Source: JAFDVL01 sp043736395 (GTDB lineage Bacteria > Acidobacteriota > Blastocatellia > RBC074). From it: DNA of 28,647 nucleotides. Every line of letters begins with the position of its first letter. Positions within the stretch are counted from its first letter, which is position 1. The position numbers and the translations under genes are program-made. The notes below the pieces were generated by a model, which was not told the origin of the DNA, did not search any database, and saw only the letters and a program-made list of their open reading frames with translations. The DNA lies in assembly GCA_043736395.1 (NCBI GenBank), contig JAYTCQ010000434.1, positions 1 to 28,647 on the forward strand, given 5' to 3'. This document shows, in pieces, positions 1 through 7,357 of the stretch.

Positions 1-58
1 GTCATCAAGTGTGGTTCCTTTCAGTTTTAGTCAACCGAAAGTTTACCCACTTGATGAC
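1..58. repeat. 11-bp inverted repeat flanking the metalloprotease stop codon
   Basis: GTCATCAAGTG at 1-11 is the exact reverse complement of 48-58, enclosing 36 bases. The right arm lies inside the last codons of the metalloprotease gene and its stop lies in the loop. It could be a transcription terminator without a T-tract or the edge of a mobile unit. The window starts here, so the left side cannot be judged. Confidence 0.4.
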
Positions 59-1383
59 CTTCTTCTCAAGTCACTCGCTTTTTTTGTCATGCAGAAAGGT
101 AAATTACTGAAAAATGTTTTTGCATAAACTAACCTCTCTGATTCAAAACTAACATCGATCAAACTAAATTTTTCTAGATTCTTGTACCTATCTGCAGCAA
201 GCGGATGTGTGCCCGCATTATTTGAGTTAGGGAATTTCTCGTGCAACCTGGTTTTTAATATATGATTAGCTTTTTCAATAAAGTTCATATATGTAAACAA
301 CAATCTGACTGCCTCTATTGAGTTCGCGTAATTAGATAAGGCTATTTTTGCATTGTCTAGACACTCTTCCGCATTATCATTTTCATTCTTTCGATTTGGG
401 CTTAACCTATAGCGCATTTCATTGACGAGTCTAGATCTAAGTATCTCATTTGCAAAGATATCAGCTTGATATTCATAGTGCGGTCTTATCAACTGTGCAT
501 GCTCGGGATTATTGATTTCAGCTATAAGTTTCGGATGCTCGTAAACGATATGTCCTATTTCGTGTGACATTATAAAATCAATTTGCTCGGTGGTGATAGA
601 TTGAACCTCTATAACCACATCCTTATCAAACAGCATTGAAAACCCAGAAATCTTTTCGCCCTCTATACCAATGGAAAAATGTAACACTACAGGCACAATT
701 TCGCTCCACGCCCGCTGATATCTCTTGTCACCGGACAAATGTTGAGTACTGTAAAAGTGTAAAAAGAAACGATTTAATACCTTTAGAATAGGCTCAAGCG
801 CATAGCTAAAGCCAATTACGGCGCCGTTTCTAAGAATTGTAGAATTGGCATTAAATGATTTCCGCTTAATTGGGAAACAGCATATTCTATCAAGACTATA
901 CTTTTCTATAGTTTCTACTGGAATTCGTGATAGAACCCGTAGAAAACTAAGTCTTACCCAATAAGGCAACCGAGAATCTTTGTAAATAAGTTCACCTGCC
1001 AATTCTCTGGAATACTTTATTAGGACAATCATCAGTGCGAATTCAAAAGTTGCGGCTAATTTAACGTCGTCTTCGCATTTGGGTTCTTCCCAGCAAAACG
1101 CAAAAAGTGATCGCAAAGCAAAATAAGCGAGCTCTTCTGTATTGTAAGGTGAACTGTTCAAATTATTTTGGATAAATTCAACTTGATCGGCGGATAGTAA
1201 AGGTAGCGTTGTATAATCAAGAACTTGAATTTGTTCTAAATCTAAATAGACTTGTGGAAGGTGTTTAATCCCAACCATTTCTGCAACTTCAGCAAGAATT
1301 ATTTTAATTTTGTCGCCACTAATTACCGGAAGGCAAAGGTCATTATCTGTAGACATAAAGTCTAAAAATATATTTTTTTTCAT
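43..1383 (-). CDS. M48-like zinc metalloprotease domain protein
   Basis: This 446-residue protein carries a gluzincin-type zinc site: HEIGH at residues 274-278, a downstream EYQAD at 304-308 (the E-x-x-A-D of M48-like peptidases) and a GTHPLAADR segment at 391-399 resembling the M48 HP...R motif. I see no signal peptide, and the only hydrophobic stretches are short (about 112-123), so it may be cytoplasmic. The N-terminal half (1-230) is unfamiliar. It starts at ATG with no convincing Shine-Dalgarno sequence. The gene is much more AT-rich than the downstream heat-shock cluster and lies beside an integrase, which suggests acquisition by transfer. A protease of a toxin, defence or IrrE-like type is conceivable but not shown. 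The metalloprotease call is firm and the cellular role is unknown. Confidence 0.75.
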   Translation of the reverse strand: MKKNIFLDFMSTDNDLCLPVISGDKIKIILAEVAEMVGIKHLPQVYLDLEQIQVLDYTTLPLLSADQVEFIQNNLNSSPYNTEELAYFALRSLFAFCWEEPKCEDDVKLAATFEFALMIVLIKYSRELAGELIYKDSRLPYWVRLSFLRVLSRIPVETIEKYSLDRICCFPIKRKSFNANSTILRNGAVIGFSYALEPILKVLNRFFLHFYSTQHLSGDKRYQRAWSEIVPVVLHFSIGIEGEKISGFSMLFDKDVVIEVQSITTEQIDFIMSHEIGHIVYEHPKLIAEINNPEHAQLIRPHYEYQADIFANEILRSRLVNEMRYRLSPNRKNENDNAEECLDNAKIALSNYANSIEAVRLLFTYMNFIEKANHILKTRLHEKFPNSNNAGTHPLAADRYKNLEKFSLIDVSFESERLVYAKTFFSNLPFCMTKKASDLRRRSSSG

Positions 1384-1416
1384 GGCTAAGTATATATTCC
1401 CTGCAACTGCCTAATA

Positions 1417-1480
1417 TTGGAGTTGAGCCGCACGCTTTAAGGCGGCGGCTAACCGATCGCTTAAAGCGTGTCGGCTCCAA
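1417..1480. repeat. REP-like imperfect palindrome
   Basis: Left arm 1417-1441 (TTGGAG, TTGAGCCG, CACGCTTTAAG) pairs with right arm 1460-1480. The core of 17 pairs is interrupted by a single extrahelical T at 1471, and the outer TTGG/CCAA ends pair again past a four-base bulge. The loop is 18 bases. It lies between the metalloprotease start and the small integrase-associated gene. It has the size and bulge expected of a structured recombination site, but the GTT and AAC ends are in the reverse order to attC, so I call it a REP-like element. Confidence 0.65.
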
Positions 1481-1573
1481 CGACTTGTTGTTTTTTTGCG
1501 GAGATTACGAATTTTGCAACTGAAAAGTTCCACTCCGCAATAAAAACAACATGAATTAGACCGCCAGCCGATA

Positions 1574-1653
1574 TTTCTTATATCAGAAATTTATTTCTCA
1601 TATAAGAAACTACTTTCTCATACCAGAAACTTTTTGATTTCTTATATGAGAAA
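1574..1653. repeat. Array of four 16-bp palindromes (TTTCTYATAYNAGAAA)
   Basis: Four copies lie at 1574-1589, 1594-1609, 1614-1629 and 1638-1653, with starts spaced 20, 20 and 24 bases apart. Each is a near-perfect dyad: TTTCT, a short AT core and AGAAA. The last two copies encode the C-terminal residues of the neighbouring 126-residue protein (the VSHIRNQKVSGMRK tail). The first two lie past its stop. The regular helical-turn-like spacing suits a cooperative protein-binding array or a small tandem palindromic repeat. Confidence 0.8.
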
Positions 1654-1990
1654 CATTTTGCGATTCCATACGGTCAGTGATTTGCAATCTGACCGCCTGG
1701 TCATACCGCAATTCCCACACGCGTCGTGTGGGGTTCCATTTGCCACCTGCCAATTTGATTTGTCGTTGCAGATTAATTTCATTGACACCAATCCGTAGAC
1801 CAACGATTTCCTCCGCACGAAGTTGCGTCGCGGGAGCTTCCCAGGGTATTTCTTCGACCAGTAATTCAATGGTTTTGCGGCGGGTCTTGCGTACTGAGTC
1901 ATAGCGATACCGTACACAAATCAATTGCTCGCCATATTGTGCGACAAGTCGTTTTGTACCAGGCTGACCGGGCTTCAAATTTCGTAACAT
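1610..1990 (-). CDS. Small IntI-associated hypothetical protein (GGKWNP motif)
   Basis: This 126-residue protein of unknown function is encoded divergently from the integron-type integrase. The ATG at 1990 follows AGGAGA at good spacing, which supports the start. Residues 1-55 are basic (KPGQPGTKRLVAQYGEQLICVRYRYD, then RKTRRKTIEL), and a later segment reads LAGGKWNPTRRVWELRYD. From recall, similar proteins accompany solitary IntI-like recombinases in several environmental phyla. The GGKWNP...VW pattern is loosely like the HARP domain of annealing helicases, so nucleic-acid binding is a guess. The C-terminal tail from about residue 112 is made by the palindrome repeats, so the native end may have been replaced by them. 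Confidence 0.7.
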   Translation of the reverse strand: MLRNLKPGQPGTKRLVAQYGEQLICVRYRYDSVRKTRRKTIELLVEEIPWEAPATQLRAEEIVGLRIGVNEINLQRQIKLAGGKWNPTRRVWELRYDQAVRLQITDRMESQNVSHIRNQKVSGMRK

Positions 1991-2037
1991 GTCTCTTCTC
2001 CTGATTGAGAAAAACTATCTGGATCAAACTGAGTGGC

Positions 2038-2065
2038 TTTACTGTAGGACAGCACAAAGTATAAT
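2038..2065 (+). promoter_or_regulatory. Candidate sigma-70 promoter of the integrase gene
   Basis: TTTACT (2038-2043) and a consensus TATAAT (2060-2065) are 16 bases apart, about 60 bases ahead of the integrase ATG. The -10 is perfect and the -35 matches 4 of 6 positions. No LexA-type box was seen. Confidence 0.5.
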
Positions 2066-2127
2066 ACCGCTCCAAAAGTAAACACAAGAATTATCAGTTC
2101 ACAACAAATAAAACTATTGAAAACTTT

Positions 2128-3105
2128 ATGACGGCTACCCCCAAATCGTCTCCGCCTAAACTCATGGAGCAAGTCCGTATCGCCATGCGCCTGCGCGGAC
2201 TAAGCTATCGCACCGAACAAACTTACACCGATTGGATCAAACGCTTCATACTTTTTCATGATAAACGCCATCCCAAAGACATGGGTGTCGAAGAAATTCG
2301 CGCTTTTCTCACGCATCTGGTAATGGATCGAAATGTTGCTGCGTCCACACAAAATCAGGCTTTACACTCCATCTTATTTCTTTACAAACAAGTGCTGGAA
2401 ATCCCGTTACCGCATCTCGGCGCGTTGCCGGTGGCGAAGAAGCAACCGCGCTTGCCTGTTGTCTTCACACGGGAAGAGGCGCAGGCAATTTTGGCAAAAT
2501 TGAGCGGCGAGAAATGGTTGATGGCAAGCTTGCTGTATGGCTCCGGGCTGCGTCTCATGGAATGTTTGCGGCTGCGTGTTAAGGACCTTGATTTTGACCG
2601 CAACCTCATCACGATCCGCGAGGGCAAAGGTGGAAAAGATCGCATAACGATGTTGCCCAACAACCTGAAAGTACCGTTGCAAACTCATCTCGCAGGCGTC
2701 AGGCAAAAACACAAGGTAGAGTTGGCCGAGGGCTTTGGCACTGTCAAATTGCCCTTTGCATTGGCTAGCAAATACCCCAATGCTCCGACCGAGTGGAAAT
2801 GGCAATTCGTCTTCCCTGCCCCCAAACGTTCATGTGATCCGCGCACAGGTCTGTGGCATCGACACCATCTGGATGAATCTGCGTTACAAAAGGCAGTCAA
2901 GCTGGCACTCCATCAAGCGAGCGTTCACAAACACGGAAGCTGTCACACGTTTCGCCACAGCTTTGCGACGCATTTATTGGAAGCGGGTTATGACATTCGA
3001 ACTGTACAGGAATTATTAGGACATTCAGATATAAAAACGACAATGATTTATACGCATGTATTAAATCGTGGTGGCTTAGCGGTGCGAAGTCCGTTAGACA
3101 ACTAA
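2128..3105 (+). CDS. intI: Integron integrase (IntI-type tyrosine recombinase)
   Basis: This 325-residue tyrosine recombinase is of the integron class. The N-terminal SAM-like core-binding domain spans about 12-95 (MEQVRIAMRLRGLSYRTEQTY). Catalytic residues are visible as R142 (GSGLRLMECLRL), a lysine in GKGGKDR (167-172), H273 and R276 (CHTFRHSFATHL), H299 (LLGHSD) and nucleophile Y308 (MIYTH). The insertion that separates IntI from XerC/D is present at about 204-248, with ASKYPNAPTEWKWQFVFP followed by DPRTG and RHHLDES. It ends in the IntI-typical VRSPLD. It would be expected to recombine attI with folded single-stranded attC sites. No GTTRRRY core is seen in the intergenic region ahead of it and no cassette array is nearby, so this looks like a solitary or relic integron platform. 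Confidence 0.92.
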   Translation: MTATPKSSPPKLMEQVRIAMRLRGLSYRTEQTYTDWIKRFILFHDKRHPKDMGVEEIRAFLTHLVMDRNVAASTQNQALHSILFLYKQVLEIPLPHLGALPVAKKQPRLPVVFTREEAQAILAKLSGEKWLMASLLYGSGLRLMECLRLRVKDLDFDRNLITIREGKGGKDRITMLPNNLKVPLQTHLAGVRQKHKVELAEGFGTVKLPFALASKYPNAPTEWKWQFVFPAPKRSCDPRTGLWHRHHLDESALQKAVKLALHQASVHKHGSCHTFRHSFATHLLEAGYDIRTVQELLGHSDIKTTMIYTHVLNRGGLAVRSPLDN

Positions 3106-3110
3106 CTTTC

Positions 3111-3250
3111 ATTTTCCATATTTCATTTGAAATTTATCATTTGTCATTGGAGGAAAGTTGCGCAGTTCAGAAGTACTACTATTACTTTCAGCAGCAGCAG
3201 AAAAATCAGTACAATGACCAATGACAATTCTTAAATGAAATATGGAAAAT
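3111..3250. repeat. 140-bp inverted-repeat element (MITE-like)
   Basis: Left arm 3111-3150 and right arm 3218-3250 are inverted copies. They share ATTTTCCATATTTCATTT and TGTCATTGG with small gaps between. The left arm contains degenerate TCATTTG/TCATTGG units. The 67-base centre holds a short AGCAGCAGCAG run and no gene. It starts 5 bases past the integrase stop, so it may serve as its terminator or be a non-autonomous hairpin element. Confidence 0.7.
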
Positions 3251-3313
3251 TCCAGACGTGAACTTTGAGTGTAACGGTGTGGATCGTGTTGAGTGGCTAA
3301 TGAGATTTAAGGA

Positions 3314-3344
3314 AGGGTAAGCCAGCAGGACGCCGACTTACCCT
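3314..3344 (-). terminator. Hairpin terminator after the heat-shock cluster
   Basis: AGGGTAAG (3314-3321) pairs exactly with CTTACCCT (3337-3344) around a 15-base loop, starting 9 bases past the stop of the last cluster gene. Read on the minus strand it is followed by TCCTTAAATC, so the U-tract is weak. Confidence 0.5.
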
Positions 3345-3353
3345 GATTTGTTA

Positions 3354-5615
3354 TTATTCGCCGCGAATATCTAAATCTCCATCAACCATATCAACAACAA
3401 ATGAATTAAAGGCTTTCCAGATGTTAGTAATGGGAAGCTTGATCCGTTCATCAATGGTACGTTTCAGGAAGCGCGCGCCGTAAGTTGGGCTAAATCCCTT
3501 CTCTACTACATAGGCTAAAGCGGCATCCGTGATGACAACTTTTTTACCTTGCAGTTCCATCCGCTTGCGCATCGCTCCGATGTAGATTTGCGCGATCTGT
3601 TTTACTTCGTCCTGCGTGAGCGGAGAGAAGACAATTAGCTCGTCAATACGATTGCGGAATTCTGGCGAGAAGCGCTCTTCGGCGGCCTTCATGACTTCGC
3701 GTTTGACTTCGACCGTGTCGTCAAGAGTCTTGTTGCCAAATCCGAGCGGCTTCATGAATTTCTTGAAATTCTCAGAACCGAGATTTGAAGTCATGATGAT
3801 AATCGCATCTGACAAATACACTTTTTTGCCGCGACCATCTGTAATCCAACCTTCATCAAAGCCCGATAAAAACAGGTTCAAAAGGTACGGTGAAGCTTTT
3901 TCAACTTCATCCAGCAGCAACACGGTATAAGGATTTTCACGGAGTTTTTCCGTCAAAATTCCGCCGCGTTCTGAACCTACGATTCCTCTTGGCATGCCAA
4001 TGAGTTTTTCGATGCCAATGGTTCCGTCCTGATATTCGCTCATATCAATGCGTACCATTTTCTGCTCATCGCCGAACATTGTCTCTGCAACTGCTTTCGC
4101 AAGTTCCGTTTTTCCAACGCCGGTCGGGCCGAGGAAAAGCAGGACTCCATCCGGTTTATAGAAGTTATCCTTGAGCGGCCCTTTGTTCAGACGCAAACGT
4201 TGCGCAACGGCTTTTACCGCATCTTTCTGGCCAATAACGCGCTTCGCTAAAATGTCTTCGAGATCGCGGTAGCGGTCGCCCGTCTCACGATAAATCAAAT
4301 CTTTGGGAATTCGTGATTCCTGCGAGATCACGTCAATGATATGTTCCGGCAAAACCTGCATGACATCGGATTGGCCGATTTCTACTTTTACTGAAGCAGT
4401 ATCGAGCCAGCCAATCGCTTTGTCCGGTAAGTGCAAACTGCGAACGTAACGCGGAGCCATCTCCAAAGCCGTATCAATCGCCGCATCCGTAATCTGAACG
4501 GAATAATTTTTTTCAAGTCGGGAACGTAATCCAAACAAAATCTCGCGGGTTTGCAGCAGCGTTGGCTCATCAACTTTGACTAACCGGAACCGTCGCGCCA
4601 GCGCTTCATCTTCACCAATATATTCTTTATATTCGGTCAAAGTCGTAGCTCCGATGATGCGGATTTCTCCACGTGCCAGCGAAGATTTGAACATATTCGC
4701 CGCATCAGAAGACGCGCCCATCGCCGAACCAGCGCCGATGATTGTGTGCGCTTCGTCAACAAACAAAATAATGTCCTGACGTTCTTTAATTTCGTTGATA
4801 ATGCCCTGCAAGCGTTCTTCGAACATGCCTCGCAGCATTGTTCCAGCCACCAAGCCAGCCATTTGCAAAATGACGACGTGCGCATTGCGAAGCCGGGCTG
4901 GAACCTTTTCGGGTTCAAGCTCAATCAATCGCGCTAAGCCTTCGACAACAGCCGTTTTGCCGACGCCTGGTTCTCCCACTAACATCGGAGAATTCGCCCG
5001 TTCGCGATGGCACAGGATTTCAATCATCTGCTTGATTTCGAGTTCACGTCCAATCGTGGGAGGCAGTTTATCCTGCCGCGCCAGTTTGTTCATGGAGGTT
5101 CCGAAATGCTTCAAATACGGTGGTAATTCATATTTTTTGCGCATCGTCTCGTCCTGTTCTTCACGGTTACGGACGCGCTGCACAATTTTCTCAACGGCGT
5201 ACTGCGGGTCAACTCCGAGGCGTCGCAGGATTTCTGCCGGAATGCCATTTGGATCAGCAAACAGCGTCACAAACAAATCAATGGAATCAATTGTTTGTCT
5301 TCCGTGCTGACGCGCGCGCTTGAGTGAACGGTTGAATAATTCACGAGTTTGATCGGGAATATACATTTTCTTCCCGATGTATTGGCGGCTTTTGGAAAGT
5401 TCAATTTCCAAAAGTTGGCGCACTGCCTCCGGGTCTACGCCAATCGAGGTCATAGATTCCAGAAACAAATTACTTTCCACCTCGCCAAACACAGTGAAAA
5501 TATGCTCGACCGATAAAAAGTTATGATCGCGCCGCCGCGATTCTTCGATGGCACGATATATAATTTTCTGACCTGAATCTGAAAATTTGTCTGTTAACGG
5601 TCCTAAATCAAGCAC
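3354..5615 (-). CDS. ClpA/ClpC-like AAA+ unfoldase lacking pore-loop tyrosines
   Basis: This 753-residue Hsp100 protein has two Clp-N repeats (about 1-150), AAA+ ring 1 with Walker A GEPGVGKT (214-221) and Walker B LFVDEAH (284-290), and ring 2 with GPTGVGKT (496-503) and LLLDEVE (567-572). It lacks the long coiled-coil M domain of ClpB, so it is ClpA/ClpC-like. LGF at 624-626 sits where ClpA/ClpC carry the ClpP-docking tripeptide (IGL/VGF). The substrate-gripping pore loops are altered: the ring 1 KYRG of ClpB is MLRG here (260-263), and the ring 2 GYVG is GIVG (544-547). The start is GTG at 5615-5613, 8 bases after AAGGGAG. It is the last gene of the heat-shock cluster, 38 bases after groEL. 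ATPase activity and ClpP docking are plausible. Classical threading is questionable. Confidence 0.9.
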   Translation of the reverse strand: MLDLGPLTDKFSDSGQKIIYRAIEESRRRDHNFLSVEHIFTVFGEVESNLFLESMTSIGVDPEAVRQLLEIELSKSRQYIGKKMYIPDQTRELFNRSLKRARQHGRQTIDSIDLFVTLFADPNGIPAEILRRLGVDPQYAVEKIVQRVRNREEQDETMRKKYELPPYLKHFGTSMNKLARQDKLPPTIGRELEIKQMIEILCHRERANSPMLVGEPGVGKTAVVEGLARLIELEPEKVPARLRNAHVVILQMAGLVAGTMLRGMFEERLQGIINEIKERQDIILFVDEAHTIIGAGSAMGASSDAANMFKSSLARGEIRIIGATTLTEYKEYIGEDEALARRFRLVKVDEPTLLQTREILFGLRSRLEKNYSVQITDAAIDTALEMAPRYVRSLHLPDKAIGWLDTASVKVEIGQSDVMQVLPEHIIDVISQESRIPKDLIYRETGDRYRDLEDILAKRVIGQKDAVKAVAQRLRLNKGPLKDNFYKPDGVLLFLGPTGVGKTELAKAVAETMFGDEQKMVRIDMSEYQDGTIGIEKLIGMPRGIVGSERGGILTEKLRENPYTVLLLDEVEKASPYLLNLFLSGFDEGWITDGRGKKVYLSDAIIIMTSNLGSENFKKFMKPLGFGNKTLDDTVEVKREVMKAAEERFSPEFRNRIDELIVFSPLTQDEVKQIAQIYIGAMRKRMELQGKKVVITDAALAYVVEKGFSPTYGARFLKRTIDERIKLPITNIWKAFNSFVVDMVDGDLDIRGE

Positions 5616-5653
5616 AATATTATTCTCCCTTACAACAACAATTCCGAATAAAA

Positions 5654-7255
5654 TTAATGTCCAGCTTCTTCCTGCTCCATCTGAGGCGCTTCAATCACAG
5701 CCGCATCGGTGGTCAACATCAGTGCTGCCACAGAAGCGGCATTTTGCAGAGCGATACGGACGACCTTCGCGGCATCAATGATGCCTGATTCCACCAAATC
5801 CTCGAATTTGCCAGTCGCTGCATTATAACCGATATTTTTCTTTTCAGTGCGCAGCTTACCAACAATCAATGAACCATCCTGTCCGGCGTTATCTACGATC
5901 CGGCGAAGCGGTTCTTCCATGGCTCGTCTTAAAATATTCAAACCGGTTTTTTCATCGCCTTCAGCTGATACCGCAGCGACGACACTGGCGGCACGAAACA
6001 AGGCTAATCCTCCACCGGAGACGACGCCTTCCTGTGCGGCAGCTTTCGTCGCATTCAAGGCATCTTCGACGCGCATTTTCTTTTCTTTCATTTCAATTTC
6101 GGTTGCAGCTCCGACTTTGACGACAGCGACTCCGCCCGCTAATTTCGCCAAACGTTCCTGCAATTTTTCGCGGTCGTAATCCGAAGTTGATTCTTCGATC
6201 TGACGACGAATTAAAGCAATGCGTCCCTGCAAATCTTTTGGCTTTCCGCCGCCTTCCACAATCGTCGTATTGTCTTTATCAATGATAACTTTTTGGGCTT
6301 TCCCTAAATCTGCAATGGTGATGTTTTCCAGCGAGATTCCCAAATCTTCGGAAATCATTTTTCCGCCTGTCAGGACGGCTAAATCCTCAAGCATGGCTTT
6401 GCGACGATCACCAAAAGCGGGAGCCTTGACCGCCGCTACTTTAATGGTGCCGCGCATACTGTTCACGACTAAAGTCGGCAGCGCATCGCCTTCGACATCT
6501 TCAGCAACAATGACCAGGCTGCGTCCCTGCTTAGAAACTTCCTGCAAAATCGGCATTAGATCGTGCATGGATGAGATTTTCTTTTCGCTCAACAGCAAAT
6601 ATGGTTCATCAAATTCTGCGATCATCCGTTCCTGATTGGTCACGAAATAAGGCGAGATGTAACCGCGATCAAATTGCATTCCCTCAACAATATCCAACGA
6701 AGTCTCCAAAGTTTTCGCTTCTTCAACTGTCACGACACCATCTTTCCCCACCTGTTCCATCGCCTCGGCAACTAGATTTCCAATGAAGCGATCACCATTT
6801 GCAGACACAGACGCGACATTCGCGAGATCAGCTTTCCCTCTTACCTTTTTGGAAAGCTTCGAAATTTCTTCGACGGCTACTAAGATACCTTTTTCAATCC
6901 CGCGCTTCAGTTGCATCGGATTTGCACCGGCAGCCACATTCTTAACGCCTTCGCGAACGATGGCCTGCGCCAGAACCGTAGCCGTAGTCGTCCCGTCACC
7001 AGCAATATCATTAGTTTTTGAAGCGACTTCGCGCACCATTTGCGCGCCCATATTTTGATAGGCTTCTTTGAGATCAATTTCTTTGGCGACCGTGACACCG
7101 TCTTTGGTGATCACAGGTGAACCGAATTTTTTATCAATTACCACGTTGCGTCCACGAGGCCCTAAAGTCACGCGAACAGCGTCTGCCAAAATATTGACGC
7201 CTACCAGCATTTCGCTGCGGGCATCTTCTTTGTATCTTATTTCCTTCGCTGCCAT
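5654..7255 (-). CDS. groEL: GroEL chaperonin (60 kDa, extra copy without groES)
   Basis: This 533-residue type I chaperonin folds proteins in an ATP-driven double ring in the cytoplasm. It is collinear with GroEL from the start (AKEIRYKEDAR, LGPRGRNVVIDKKFG, GDGTTTATVLAQAI). Asp52 and Asp87 are in place, as is the VEDALNATKAA segment containing the Asp398 equivalent, followed by EGVVSGGG. The C-terminus is MEQEEAGH instead of the usual GGM-repeat tail. No groES precedes it, which suggests a second, stress-specialised copy that borrows GroES from elsewhere or works without it. The ATG at 7255 follows GGAGA. It lies between grpE (102-base gap) and the ClpA/C-like gene (38-base gap). No CIRCE element was found in front of it. 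Confidence 0.96.
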   Translation of the reverse strand: MAAKEIRYKEDARSEMLVGVNILADAVRVTLGPRGRNVVIDKKFGSPVITKDGVTVAKEIDLKEAYQNMGAQMVREVASKTNDIAGDGTTTATVLAQAIVREGVKNVAAGANPMQLKRGIEKGILVAVEEISKLSKKVRGKADLANVASVSANGDRFIGNLVAEAMEQVGKDGVVTVEEAKTLETSLDIVEGMQFDRGYISPYFVTNQERMIAEFDEPYLLLSEKKISSMHDLMPILQEVSKQGRSLVIVAEDVEGDALPTLVVNSMRGTIKVAAVKAPAFGDRRKAMLEDLAVLTGGKMISEDLGISLENITIADLGKAQKVIIDKDNTTIVEGGGKPKDLQGRIALIRRQIEESTSDYDREKLQERLAKLAGGVAVVKVGAATEIEMKEKKMRVEDALNATKAAAQEGVVSGGGLALFRAASVVAAVSAEGDEKTGLNILRRAMEEPLRRIVDNAGQDGSLIVGKLRTEKKNIGYNAATGKFEDLVESGIIDAAKVVRIALQNAASVAALMLTTDAAVIEAPQMEQEEAGH

Positions 7256-7357
7256 ATCTGGATTGTTCTCCGAGTTTAATTTGCTCTTAGTAAGTTTTGT
7301 TTCGTTTACGAAAACGTCACTATTTCATTGCGAACCAACTTTAATAATTTCACAAAC

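Noticed and set aside
1..58. Second attC at the end of the metalloprotease gene
   Set aside because: The 11-bp inverted repeat lacks the paired core boxes, and GTTGACT nearby misses the GTTRRRY consensus at one position.
1417..1480. Canonical attC site of an integron cassette
   Set aside because: attC needs RYYYAAC at the left and GTTRRRY at the right. Here GTT is on the left and AAC on the right on both strands, and the boxes do not fit.
1574..1653. CRISPR array
   Set aside because: The repeats are 16 bp with only 4-8 bp between them, are themselves palindromic and have no cas genes nearby.
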